From Phoronis australis (lineage: Eukaryota > Phoronida > Phoronidae): a stretch of DNA of 64,000 bases. Of this stretch, positions 36,101 through 43,833 are shown in pieces; position 1 is the first letter of the stretch, and the number at the start of each line of letters is the position of its first letter. The position numbers were made by a program, and so were the translations under genes. The DNA is taken from the NCBI GenBank assembly GCA_002633005.1, contig NMRA01000346.1, positions 2,248 through 66,247 on the forward strand. The letters are read 5' to 3'. The notes below the pieces were generated by a model, which saw only the letters and a list, made by a program, of their open reading frames with translations, was not told the DNA's origin and searched no databases.

Positions 36101-39100
36101 TTGAAGTTGTTTGGTAGATGAGATTGGGATGTCGAATAGTGGAATAGAATTAACTATTTCTGTTCCAATAAGTGAAGATTTCTAACCATCAAGACTGTTT
36201 TGTATCTACGGAAAGCAGCATCGCTTCCATCATTAATTATGAATCCTCGTAACAGATTACGGGCACGTATCGTTTTTCATCGAAATCCCATCAGTTATCC
36301 GGAGCAACCGCCCAAAACCCATTTTGCCAGACAATTATGGTCGATGAGCTACAGTGGTAAACTGCACCATGAGAGATTGTCTCATAATTATCACTGAAGA
36401 CTGCATTGTTAGCGAAAAGCTGAGTTTGTTCCGGCATAAAAAGTGACTTGTCATTGGTAGGCCCTATTCCATATATAAATTATTAGAGTAATGACAACTT
36501 CAGAGCGAGCTGTTTCAGATTAACTTTTTTTCTCAGTTACACAGAATAGTATTCCGAAGAGAAGATTGCTCCCAAGTCATCACTGCGTCCGGACTACGCG
36601 TGGAATCAAGGACGAGGCGATTGACAGTTGACATGCGCGCGGAACACCGGGAGTTGCACTATAGACGCGACGTCCAGAATAAAGTTTACAAGAGGGAGAT
36701 TCTAGAAGTACGTACCGTAAACTGACTACTGCTTTGACTAAGAAACATAGAGAATTCAATTACTAAGAAAGAGTAACACAGTTTCATTCAGATCTTTAAC
36801 CAGTTCTAATACCACCCTTACCGACTGTAGTTTTACTAACAACCAATAAAATGACTAGCTACTTGTGCTCTTCCATGGTGTACTTCTTCTTTTGACGACC
36901 TGTTTTGTATTGTAATCAAACGCAAACTCGACATAAAACATGCCTAAGGGAATTTGGAAGCAAATTCACTAGTCTCTGTAAGTTCGGTCTGTAGTTTGAT
37001 ACCTAACCTTGTCTTGACTACATGTATGTGTACCAACCTCTTAATTGTATTTTCTACGACATCCAGATCCAGTCATTCACGATAAAAATATCCGAAAACA
37101 ATATAATCGTCAGCGATTACTACTGTGTTGTTCAACCGCCCTTGTTTCTCATTTGGGCCTAAGCACCAATCTTTACAAGAGAATTGACCAATCACATAAT
37201 GCGATTCAAAAAAAATCTTCGAACCTTGGCACGCGATTTGTCACTTTTTTGCCCTGATGGTAAGAAACATAAAAAATCCAAATGAATGCAGAAGTTGATG
37301 CAAATAGACTAAACAATGAGTTGTATAATTTTATTAATTTTGCTGTGAATGATGAACACTTGGAGTAAATAATCAGCATCTGTCATCATCATCATCATCA
37401 TCATCGTCGTCGTCATCATCATCATCATCATCATCATCAAATTAAAACTGGTTTCGTAATCTTAATGCGAGATCATGTCCTTCATGGCATCATCAGGGAT
37501 TTTGTACGCACACTGGCTCTAACTGCAGGACAATGTTTGTAGAGTTATTGGTTTTGCAGCTGGAGAAAGAAGAGTACCAGTTGGAGAGAATGTTGGAATT
37601 AAGTGTATATACGGGCGAGTTCAGAGATGTCATGCAGGCGTATTTCGATAAGGAATGTAGAAACGACAAAAGAAGTAAACTCAACAGTCGAAAAATCAGT
37701 TTTGAAAGCTCTGCCTCAATAACGTAAGTTTACAAATACTTTGATTGTTTTGGATACCACGTCGTTTGGCATGTATTATTCTCGGTATCGTTTTGAGTTT
37801 TGTGCAGCACGTTGAAAATGCGGCTGGTGGTTTTTCTAGATGCGAACATTTCAATAACAAGGCATTTCAGTGAATTCTTCGTGTAGTGTATGCCAAAAAA
37901 ATAGTGAAACAGCACAAAGTTTGCCCTAAAGATGGCACCACTACTAACTGGCAAACTCCATCCGCGGAGTAATGCAGTTACAATTGACTTTCTTTCCATC
38001 ATCTAGACCAAATAAACAGATCTTCTTAAAGGAAAATTCTGGGATTTTTGGACGTTTGGGTAAATAATAGGATCTAAAATGTTTTAGATAACAGTAACTG
38101 AGTACCATTTTTGTTAAAAAATGTATATCGAAATCTAAGCTTCCCAAACCAGAAGTCGACGTCGCTTCAATTCACCGTCATTTTATCCTGCCATTACTAT
38201 TGCACACGTTATTCGTCAGATCTTGGCTCTGATAGTGTTAGTGGTGACATTTGATGGAAGCTTTATCTGAAATTCGCCCAAAAATTAGAACTCTTCTTTA
38301 ACACTGAGAACATGCACCGACTCCATGCGACGTGGGACAAATGAAAGCTGCAACGTGTGTACCTGCTCGATTGACAGTCGATTGTACAAATTCTGCATTC
38401 ACGAACTGGGGTGCGTTTCGCAGGCGCAAGACTCAAACCCAAAACCAATTCTAATAACTTTTATATCAGCAGTGTGTGGTTTTATCTAGTGAGAACCACG
38501 GTATTCGTCGAGCTGTACAACTGTATTGTCCTTTTTAACAAGTTAAATCAGTGGGTCAACCATTTATTTTTCGCTCTTGACTGGAAATTTGAGATCATGG
38601 ACATAATTCATGCATGGGCGCGTTCAGTAGGAAATTAGTGCCGAGTTCTGGATTCGATGTATATGTTAGGAGTTGTGGATTGAGGTGCGTCCGGTGGTCC
38701 GGCTATCAGATCGACAGTTCAAAACCCCCTGGACAGATCTTGATGACAATTTGGATATGAAGTTGGCCAGAGCATAGATGTATCACTTTTCAGTCTGCCC
38801 CGACACCCAAAGCAAGACGGGCGGGGATTTTCAGTGTTTTCGGGAGAGCGTTTCGGGATGATATCTAAAGAACCAATGAATTGATTTCAATGAAACTTGA
38901 CTCAGGGAATGTGCCGACAATGTGCCTGCACCATAACCGGTTTGCGGGCGGCTTCGACCACGGTAGTATTCCTTATTGGCCGTTTTAACCTCGATAAGGT
39001 TTTTCAGTACTTTTTGTGAGATCTTCCGGATCTTGAAAATGAATTGACAAATTTTATTGAAACTGCACACGGGTATGTGACGACAACGCGCCGGCACCTG

Positions 39101-41615
39101 TCTATTTTGGGGCAGCCCCTAGTGGCCATTTTGGTCTAAACAAGGGATGTTTCAATACATTTGGTAGGAAGAGCATTTCCGGGTGATATTCAGGAAAGCA
39201 ATTGTCTGATTTCAATTAAAATTGACGCATATCTATGTGATGGCAGTACGCCGGCATGCCATTATCCAATCTGCCCCCCTCCCAAGTGCTTGTGGGCGGA
39301 GCCGCATTCAGCGATTTTGGGAAAGAGTGCTTCCAGTTCGTTTCTAGAGAACGTATATATAGAACTCAATTAACATGACTGTCAGAAATTGACTGTGGGT
39401 TTGTTTAAAAGATAGCTATGCTTTAAGATTGTGCGTAGATGGACAGAGAATGATTAAATCCAAGTAATTAATTTATCATATGATAACCACCAATTAGACA
39501 ATTGAAACCTGTTGTTAATTAAGTAATCATCTACAAAGAAGACTAACTACGTTAGCGCCCTCTTTAAAGATTTCTTCAATCAATCAACTAAAATAATCAA
39601 ATGTGTTATCTGTTATCCAAGCTGTTGGACTCTCCACCTGTTGGATGACAGTGCACTTGCTGGTCACAGTCTCTGGTGGCGCAACATTTGCATGCAATAT
39701 CTTCTACCCACGATTCCTCTTGCTGGTCTCTGTCTCTCGTGACGCAACACGTATAGGCAATATCTTACTACCCACGATGCAAGTGACAAGCTCTTAGTTA
39801 ACTTCCTGTTCCTTAACCATTGCCTTACCGAGATCCGGCCTCTTTAGAATCTTCCACTCGAGATGGCCCTGTTGTACAATTTCCTCTGTACACTGTAACA
39901 AGTCCAATAGCATTTCTGAATTCCTTGTCAAATGCTGATCATGTTCCGTTTTTGAATGACCAAAATCGCCCAACTATAACGGCATTTAAGACAATCTATT
40001 CTGTCCAAACGGATTACCAACGCACTGGGTTTGACTGTGTTCTGAATACGCGTTTGGTAACAGCGTGCAACCACCATACGTTTCCTTTGAAGCCTGGGAG
40101 ATAATTGGCCTGCTTGTTATCATACGGAACAAAGCCGCTGAGCTGGGCAGTTAACAAAAGAGCCAGATGTTATCGCACGTTCAGCACCCCTCACGTCTGG
40201 AAAAGTTACTGAACGACAGAACGCTGTAATGCTGTGTCGTACTCTGTCACCGACAACATCAAAATAGAATTTTTCATAATGGCGACCTTAACTTGCATAT
40301 TTAAAAAAATGCTCAAGAATTGCGAACTGTCACCCACCTAAATCATAGTAACTTAACCCTAGGCTACATGAAGTAGCAAAGAAAAATCTTAATTCCAGCA
40401 AATCCAGGTTCAGTCCCCTGGCTCCCGTCATTTTCCGTACGACGTGATAATGTACATAATTATAAATTTTGCTTGAGTGATATTTTGGCCGCCAATGAAT
40501 TGGACCTCCGTCCTTTCTAATGGAATTTTAAGGAACTGGAATTGTTTTTCGATAGCCTAAAACCGTACAGGCGTATACATTGCAAGTTAAATTCTTTCCT
40601 CCATTGTCGGTGGCTATTCACCACTAACTTAACTGCACGCCCACGGTATCCAAACGATCAATGGCGAAAGAATTTTTAAACATACTACACCTCATTTGTT
40701 GAACTACGTTATGTTTGTTTGTTTGTTTATTTGTGTGTGTGTGTGACTACAGTGAGCCTCACCTAGCCGTCGGTATACGTTGTTTGTGTGTGTGTGCGTG
40801 TGCGTGTGTGTGAGTGCGTGTCTTCAGTGAGCTTCAACTAGCCGTATAGCTTATCATATCCATATCCACAACTTATTTACAGATATAGCGTGGCCGACCT
40901 TACTGAGGGAACGATAGCTACGACATTCGATGAAGATTCAGGATTTAACTCGGAGAAATCTGGTCAAACGTTACTAACTGTTGGAACTTATAGGTTGTCC
41001 AGGTCCGTGAGTAGAATATTTCACGCTTCAATGGAACACAAGTCTTCTATCCCATCGTGTCATTCCGTGCCTGATGACCTAAGCGACGAAAGTACACACG
41101 TTGGCGGGATAGCGAAGACTGGAACAGACAGACACGAATTACGGGTTGAACTTGGAGAAAAGTACATGAAACATCCTTCGGATAAACGTCTGTCTAACCC
41201 AAATAAAAACACAAGAGGCACTCCACTAACTACTACCGACAGGCACCGATCAACTACTACCGTTGCGCCGGAAACATTTAACATAAAACGGACAGTTGGC
41301 GAGAGCCACGGATCAACTACTACCGTTGGGCCGGAAACATTTAACATAAAACAGACTGTTAACGAGAGCCACGGATCAACTACTACCGCTGGACCGGAAA
41401 CATTTAACATAAAACAGACTGTTAGCGAGAGCCACGGATCAACTACTACCGGTGGGCCGGAAACATTTAACATAGAACAGAGAGTTACAGCAGACTCTTC
41501 TTCACCAGACAAAAGAAATATCAAACGTAAAGTTCGTCTAAAAGAACTGACAGATGAACTGGGCAGAATAAGCCAGCGAATTAAAGTAATTGAAAATGAC
41601 CATGGTCAACCGTGA
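20998..41615 (+). CDS. GABA-B receptor, subunit-2-like (class C GPCR), 15 exons, 5' incomplete
   Basis: Exons: 20998-21135, 21603-21785, 22169-22342, 23901-24089, 25153-25410, 25837-25987, 28063-28213, 30556-30688, 32843-32959, 34774-34896, 35226-35406, 35787-35938, 36537-36707, 37560-37723, 40883-41615. They total 3018 nt, one open frame of 1005 residues and a TGA. GABA-B receptors are obligate heterodimers at the plasma membrane that couple metabotropic GABA signalling to Gi/o. Exons 1-6 encode the Venus-flytrap module, 7-12 the seven-helix domain, 13-15 the tail. GABBR2-like hallmarks include ARIIIGSF, WWE, DFNYNN, IKLSSPKLNN, AYKGLLLIFG and ALNDSKYI. It is divergent from both vertebrate subunits, so orthology to GABBR2 is likely rather than proven. 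The signal peptide and first lobe strands are missing. Splice donors of exons 6 and 8 lie inside tandem repeats. The exon 9 donor is the least certain. Confidence 0.92.
21603..21785 (+). CDS. GABA-B-like exon 2 (VSHGATSPALS block)
   Basis: Acceptor ccag, donor gtaaga, phase 0 to 0, 61 codons. It begins VSHGATSPALSWRGG, the counterpart of the SYGSSSPALS (GABBR1) and SFAATTPVLA (GABBR2) loop that lines the ligand cleft. It ends WNTVATITQDKENFVL, equivalent to the W-K-x-V-x-T-x-T-Q-D stretch of GABBR2. The usual ATG-initiated ORF search misses it because it lacks an internal Met. Confidence 0.88.
22169..22342 (+). CDS. GABA-B-like exon 3 (lobe 2)
   Basis: Acceptor tttcag, donor gtatgc, phase 0 to 0, 58 codons. 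It ends LSESDARIIIGSFDEDMATH then VFCQ, matching the ...VRIILGQFD..MA.KVFC hallmark of GABBR2. Confidence 0.92.
23901..24089 (+). CDS. GABA-B-like exon 4 (lobe 2)
   Basis: Acceptor ttgcag, donor gtaaag, phase 0 to 0, 63 codons. It holds the G-x-K-x-V-W-I-L-x-G-x-Y block and a W-W-E motif as in GABBR2 (PGWYEPSWWEQ), then an N-C-T-x-E-Q-x-x-E-A stretch like GABBR1 (NCTVEEMTEA). Confidence 0.92.
25153..25410 (+). CDS. GABA-B-like exon 5 (end of lobe 2)
   Basis: Acceptor tttcag, donor gtaagt, phase 0 to 0, 86 codons. It contains the TYDTMWTLAMTI segment (family AYDxxWxxAxxL) and VDDFNYNN, then a G-M-S end that joins GPISF of exon 6 (family F.G.tG.V.F). Confidence 0.93.
25837..25987 (+). CDS. GABA-B-like exon 6; donor lies in a minisatellite
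   Basis: Acceptor tttttag, phase 0 to 1, 50 codons plus one base. GPISFRGTDRQGITAFHQLQ matches V.F...G.R.G...F.Q.Q of the family. The last 31 nt are the beginning of the first unit of a 38-bp repeat. The first ggaaag/gtacga in it (gt at 25988) joins exon 7 in frame and at the right spacing before the P-x-D-K-T motif. Nine further identical donors follow. Confidence 0.85.
25957..26330 (+). repeat. 38-bp minisatellite overlapping a 5' splice site (10 donor copies)
   Basis: TGGAAAGGTACGA recurs at 25981, 26019, 26057, 26086, 26124, 26162, 26200, 26238, 26276 and 26314. Spacing is 38 bp except one 29-bp unit. The unit has no stop codon in any + frame, giving three overlapping Cys/Val-rich ORFs of 139-169 codons that are artefacts. 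Each unit carries a plausible AAG/GTACG donor, and the first coincides with the end of exon 6. Confidence 0.95.
27130..27330 (-). pseudogene. Non-LTR retrotransposon C-terminal zinc-knuckle remnant
   Basis: The - strand reads HITGHGSPVCLKYGTDVETP, a TAA stop, then HLVESCPAFYRLKS. This is the TGHG...C..C...ET..H.l..C...R pattern found after the RNase H or reverse transcriptase domain of many non-LTR elements. It sits in the intron between exons 6 and 7 of the GABA-B-like gene. One in-frame stop and no upstream RT motifs make it a dead fragment. Confidence 0.65.
28063..28213 (+). CDS. GABA-B-like exon 7 (TM1)
   Basis: Acceptor tttacag, donor gtatgt, phase 1 to 2. It begins KLPVDKTREI, equivalent to the family PPKDKT linker, and then carries a hydrophobic helix ending FLGIGFLAFNIHHRR, matching the ...FLFFNIKNRN end of TM1. 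Confidence 0.93.
29403..29813. other. Assembly gap (411 N)
   Basis: Unknown bases inside the hAT-like element. The gap length may be estimated rather than real, so downstream coordinates could shift relative to the chromosome. Confidence 1.
29970..30040 (+). repeat. tRNA-like (SINE-type) sequence
   Basis: TGGTGTAGTGGTAACGC is a good pol III A box. GGTCGTGAGTTCAAGTC, 30 bases later, is a B box. The anticodon stem pairs poorly (two mismatches by eye), so this is a tRNA-derived repeat rather than a working tRNA gene. It lies inside the hAT-like element. Confidence 0.5.
30556..30688 (+). CDS. GABA-B-like exon 8 (TM2 and first extracellular loop)
   Basis: Acceptor ctccag, donor gtaaga, phase 2 to 0. 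YIKLSSPKLNN is near-identical to the first intracellular loop of GABBR2. TM2 follows, then D-D-R-L-L and a Tyr-Val-Cys end. This Cys is the conserved top-of-TM3 cysteine that pairs with the second extracellular loop (SKC in exon 11). Confidence 0.94.
30677..30815 (+). repeat. Three-copy repeat overlapping the exon 8 splice donor
   Basis: A unit of 45-47 bp starting TATGTYTGCTCGGTAAGAG occurs three times. The first copy's CTCG/GTAAGAG is the exon 8 donor (gt at 30689). Identical candidate donors follow at 30736 and 30781. Use of these would add 47 or 92 nt and change the frame. Confidence 0.9.
32843..32959 (+). CDS. GABA-B-like exon 9 (TM3)
   Basis: Acceptor tttcag, phase 0. MRAFLFASGFTLSFGSMFVK then TFRVHHLF matches the family GY...FG.MF.KTWRVH.IF. 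The 3' end is uncertain. To join exon 10 in phase 0 I use ACG/gttggt at 32960. A stronger-looking gtaaca at 32964 would break the frame. Confidence 0.85.
34107..34250. repeat. 14-bp minisatellite, about 10 copies
   Basis: The unit is gggtcgatattaat with cgatg, caata and taac variants. It lies in the intron between exons 9 and 10. Confidence 0.9.
34774..34896 (+). CDS. GABA-B-like exon 10 (TM4)
   Basis: Acceptor attttag, donor gtgagt, phase 0 to 0, 41 codons. MLKDRRLLAIVGCLLILDSA then VWILADPMYRET corresponds to the family KDQKLLVIVGG...D...W...DPLRRT. It sits in a different frame from the longer 34530-34934 ORF, which is spurious. Confidence 0.9.
34953..35074. repeat. 19-bp minisatellite, about 6 copies
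   Basis: The unit is tctatatgtgggcctatat. It begins 57 bp after the exon 10 donor but does not overlap it. Confidence 0.9.
35226..35406 (+). CDS. GABA-B-like exon 11 (second extracellular loop and TM5)
   Basis: Acceptor tttttag, donor gtacag, phase 0 to 1. It carries ISKCHS (loop cysteine), then AYKGLLLIFGTYMAW, then ITALNDSKYI, all strongly conserved with GABBR2. Confidence 0.95.
35787..35938 (+). CDS. GABA-B-like exon 12 (TM6 and TM7)
   Basis: Acceptor ttttag, donor gtacaa, phase 1 to 0. ALNVYNVVIMSVLAVALS, then SDQPTLEF and VMLCLLFVPK, match the family VYNVGIM...DQP..F...LCLVFVPK. Confidence 0.95.
36537..36707 (+). CDS. GABA-B-like exon 13 (juxtamembrane cytoplasmic tail)
   Basis: Acceptor ctcag, donor gtacgt, phase 0 to 0, 57 codons. 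The sequence is highly charged and Arg-rich (for example VESRTRRLTVDMRAEHREL) with no recognisable domain. The exon is inferred from open frame and splice phases rather than conservation. Confidence 0.75.
37379..37440. repeat. Trinucleotide (CAT/CGT)n microsatellite
   Basis: Pure TCATCA runs interrupted by three CGT units. It lies 120 bp upstream of exon 14. Confidence 0.95.
37560..37723 (+). CDS. GABA-B-like exon 14 (cytoplasmic tail)
   Basis: Acceptor ttgcag, donor gtaagt, phase 0 to 2, 54 codons plus two bases. It starts LEKEEYQLERMLELS, helix-forming and acidic, and ends with a Ser-rich stretch. Frame and phase connect it to exons 13 and 15. Confidence 0.75.
38840..39360. repeat. Two diverged copies of a dispersed intronic repeat
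   Basis: A block of about 120 bp with GAGCRTTTC-GG-TGATAT...TGATTTCAAT occurs at about 38843-38935 and 39165-39262, spaced by 320 bp. It lies between exons 14 and 15. Family unknown. Confidence 0.6.
39655..39782. repeat. Imperfect 62-bp tandem duplication
   Basis: Two adjacent copies starting TTGCTGGTC and ending CTACCCACGAT, about 75% identical by eye. The short ORF across it (39603-39797) is not conserved with anything I know. Confidence 0.7.
40705..40826. repeat. TG-rich microsatellite
   Basis: (GTTT)n then two (TG)n tracts separated by a near-duplicate CAGTGAGCYTCACCTAGCCGT-type block. It sits just upstream of the terminal exon's acceptor at 40882. Confidence 0.85.
40883..41615 (+). CDS. 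GABA-B-like terminal exon with four 21-residue repeats
   Basis: Acceptor atttacag, phase 2, stop TGA at 41613-41615. The exon is Ser/Thr-rich and includes DEDSGFNSE. Residues encoded by 41250-41490 form a 63-bp repeat (TTTVGPETFNIKQTVNESHG type), four copies with the last partial. The C-terminus is basic and heptad-like (RLKELTDELGRISQRIKVIE), in the position of the coiled coil by which GABA-B subunits dimerise. AATAAA follows at 41681. Confidence 0.85.
41250..41490 (+). repeat. 63-bp coding minisatellite in the receptor tail
   Basis: Copies start at about 41250, 41313, 41376 and 41439. The period is 63 bp with no frameshift, which preserves the 21-residue protein repeat. The Thr-rich block and the P-E-T-F-N-I core are the most constant. 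Confidence 0.95.
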
Positions 41616-41680
41616 TGTTGTATTATGTCAACAAGTAGCATTACATAAACTGGTTGTTTTAGACATCATTTTTTATTATT

Positions 41681-41686
41681 AATAAA
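41681..41686 (+). terminator. Polyadenylation signal of the GABA-B-like gene
   Basis: AATAAA lies 66 bp after the stop codon, in AT-rich 3' UTR. It is the first canonical hexamer downstream of the stop. Confidence 0.6.
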
Positions 41687-42481
41687 ATCACAGTATCACC
41701 AACCATAGCATTTTTATAATTTCATTATGAAATAATTAAAAGAAAAATGTCTGCAGTAATGGGTTAAACCCATGATAACAAATACGAGGATCACGGTTGG
41801 AGTCAAAACAGTTTATTTATAAAGCATTGTTAATAATATATGTAAATATAAGGAAAACCTTGAAAAAATTAATGTGTTAACAGATTCACCTACACAACTA
41901 ATTGTTGAATCCGTACTCTAAAGTTAACAAGTCAAACCACAGAGCTACTGCACAACAGACACTTCTACTCCGTTGCTCCATAGAGTGACCATCACTAAAT
42001 ATTTATGGTGAAATGGCTCTACCACCATAGACACTAAAATCTTGAACTAACAAGTGGTTTCTTCTTGAACACTTTTTGCAAATAGTTGATTTTCGAAATA
42101 GCTGTGCCATATTATCCATGCCCCCAGACGGTGAAGTTCAGATCTTTGGTGGCGACAGGTTTTTAACCTACTGGTGTAAAGAGTGCTTTAACGAATTTCC
42201 TGTTACCACAATTTTCACTGATGTGGATGGGGTGTACTAATGGCTTACAGAAAAAGGCAAACGTAATTAAATATCCATGTCATATACATTTCCCACTGCA
42301 AAGAAGAATTCCCAGTGACAAACTCAGCACCCACAACTGATAAAGAATTTGATTCCAGAGGAAGTAAAAAAAACTACTGAACTTGACCTAATCAAAGAAT
42401 GAGAATAACCATGCGGGCAATAAGCCTAAAAGATACGGGGCTCAAATTTTTGGGAATGTGGACCTTTTACTAAAAAATGGG
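41687..42481. other. Intergenic, after the GABA-B-like 3' end
   Basis: AT-rich with no supported gene. No second coding feature lies between the two convergent genes apart from the array that follows. Confidence 0.6.
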
Positions 42482-42892
42482 GTACATTCAGAGCTATGAA
42501 CTGTGCATTCAGAGCTATGAATTGCGCATTCAGAGCTATGAACTGCGCATTCAGAGCTATGAACAGTGCATTCAAAGCTATGAACTGTGCATTCAGAGTT
42601 ATGAACAGTGCATTCAGAGCTATGAACTGTGCATTCAGAGCTATGAACTGTGCATTCAGAGCTATGAACTGTGCATTCGGAGCTATGAACTGTGCATTCG
42701 GAGCAATGAACTGTGCATTCGGAGCTATGAACTGTGCATTCAGAGCTATGAACTGTGCATTCAGAGCTATGAACAGTGCATTCAGAGCTATGAACTGTGC
42801 ATTCGGAGCTATGAACTGTGCATTCGGAGCAATGAACTGTGCATTCAGAGCTATGAACTGTGCATTCAGAGCTATGAATTGTGCATTCGCTT
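42482..42892. repeat. 21-bp minisatellite between the two genes, about 19 copies
   Basis: The unit is gagctatgaactgtgcattc plus one base, with cagt, gcgc and gagcaa variants, and a higher-order pattern in the middle. Because 21 is a multiple of three and the unit lacks stops, three ORFs of 132-204 codons appear over both strands (S-E-C-T-V-H-S on the - strand). They have no homology beyond the repeat. Confidence 0.95.
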
Positions 42893-43025
42893 AATTTTGG
42901 TAGTTCCTGCCTTTGTAGTGGACTTTGTCTCGTTTTCTGCTTTTTCAGACTTTTTGTTTCTCTGAGGCGGACCTTTTTGCCCACTTTGCCAAATGGGTGC
43001 ACACATAATAACCCGGAAGGATTGA

Positions 43026-43110
43026 TGCAGTGTGGCCTAATGGGAAAAGTAGTCACTTCCTTTACCCAAGGTCATGTGTTCAAGTCCAAGTGGGGGACAC
43101 TTTTAGACCC
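43026..43110 (+). repeat. Possible tRNA-derived SINE head
   Basis: GTGTGGCCTAATGGGAAAAG is a close A box. GTCATGTGTTCAAGTCC, 33 bases later, is a B box. The cloverleaf is not convincing, and the downstream sequence is unrelated to tRNA, as expected of a SINE. Confidence 0.45.
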
Positions 43111-43617
43111 TTGAATCAAGCTCAGCTCCATTTAAACTTATTAATAGAGCATAAAAATGGTTCCGGTTGATCAGTGCAATGGGACCGCGCATGTCTGGTA
43201 CAGGTTGTACCAGACCGCCTACAATTATTTTTTATATAATCAAAGAATGGGTGGGGCTGACAGTGGGATTTTTCCCTCAAAGAACCACTATGTTGTCACT
43301 GATTTTTTCTCCCCCGAATCTGAGTAGGGGTCAAGCGGAAGTCATTTTGTCTTCTCATGACTCTAGACAGCCCCAATATGAAAAGTCCACCATTGCTTAA
43401 GACATATTCATATAACTGACAATGTGTAAGATTGTAACAGTAGTTTTGATTGAAACTACAACATCTAGTAAAAATGAACAAAATGACATCCATAGTCTTT
43501 GGTGCATGGCCCTAAAACCTTAGGAGGTGTGCAGACAATGAGTGCCTGAGTGCATAACATTACAGACAACTGTGCTCCACTACCTACACCGATCACAAGG
43601 TGAATAACGAGATCGGA

Positions 43618-43833
43618 TCACATAACCCTTCCCATCATGAACTCAAATGAATCGCGTCGTCTCAGAACACGTGGAACTTTGAACTGATTGGCGGAAGCAT
43701 TTGTGGTCTGAATCATGAAGTCCCGTAGATGCACAAACGAGTCTCTCTTCACTGTGTACACAACAGGTGGAGCTATACTCTGTTTACTTCGGAATGAATC
43801 ATACACAAAGGATTTCCTCAGATTACTGTCCAC
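43618..43833 (-). CDS. GHDC: GHDC terminal exon
   Basis: Acceptor tttgtag, phase 0, 71 codons and TGA. VDSNLRKSFVYDSFRSK, then VKRDSFVHLRDFM and FKVPRVLRRRDSFEFM, match the ends of GH3-family proteins, where a K-x-P-R-x-L-R block closes the domain. No canonical polyadenylation hexamer was found within 400 bp downstream on the - strand. Confidence 0.93.
   Translation of the reverse strand: MDSNLRKSFVYDSFRSKQSIAPPVVYTVKRDSFVHLRDFMIQTTNASANQFKVPRVLRRRDSFEFMMGRVM

Noticed and set aside
38685-38745. tRNA-like sequence
   Set aside because: A weak B-box-like stretch without a matching A box at the right distance, and no foldable cloverleaf.
41060-41524. 154-codon - strand ORF
   Set aside because: Antisense shadow of the repeat-bearing terminal receptor exon.
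42442-43056. 204-codon - strand ORF with S-E-C-T-V-H-S repeats, and two + strand ORFs over it
   Set aside because: All come from the 21-bp minisatellite. No domain outside the repeat and no splice or start context.
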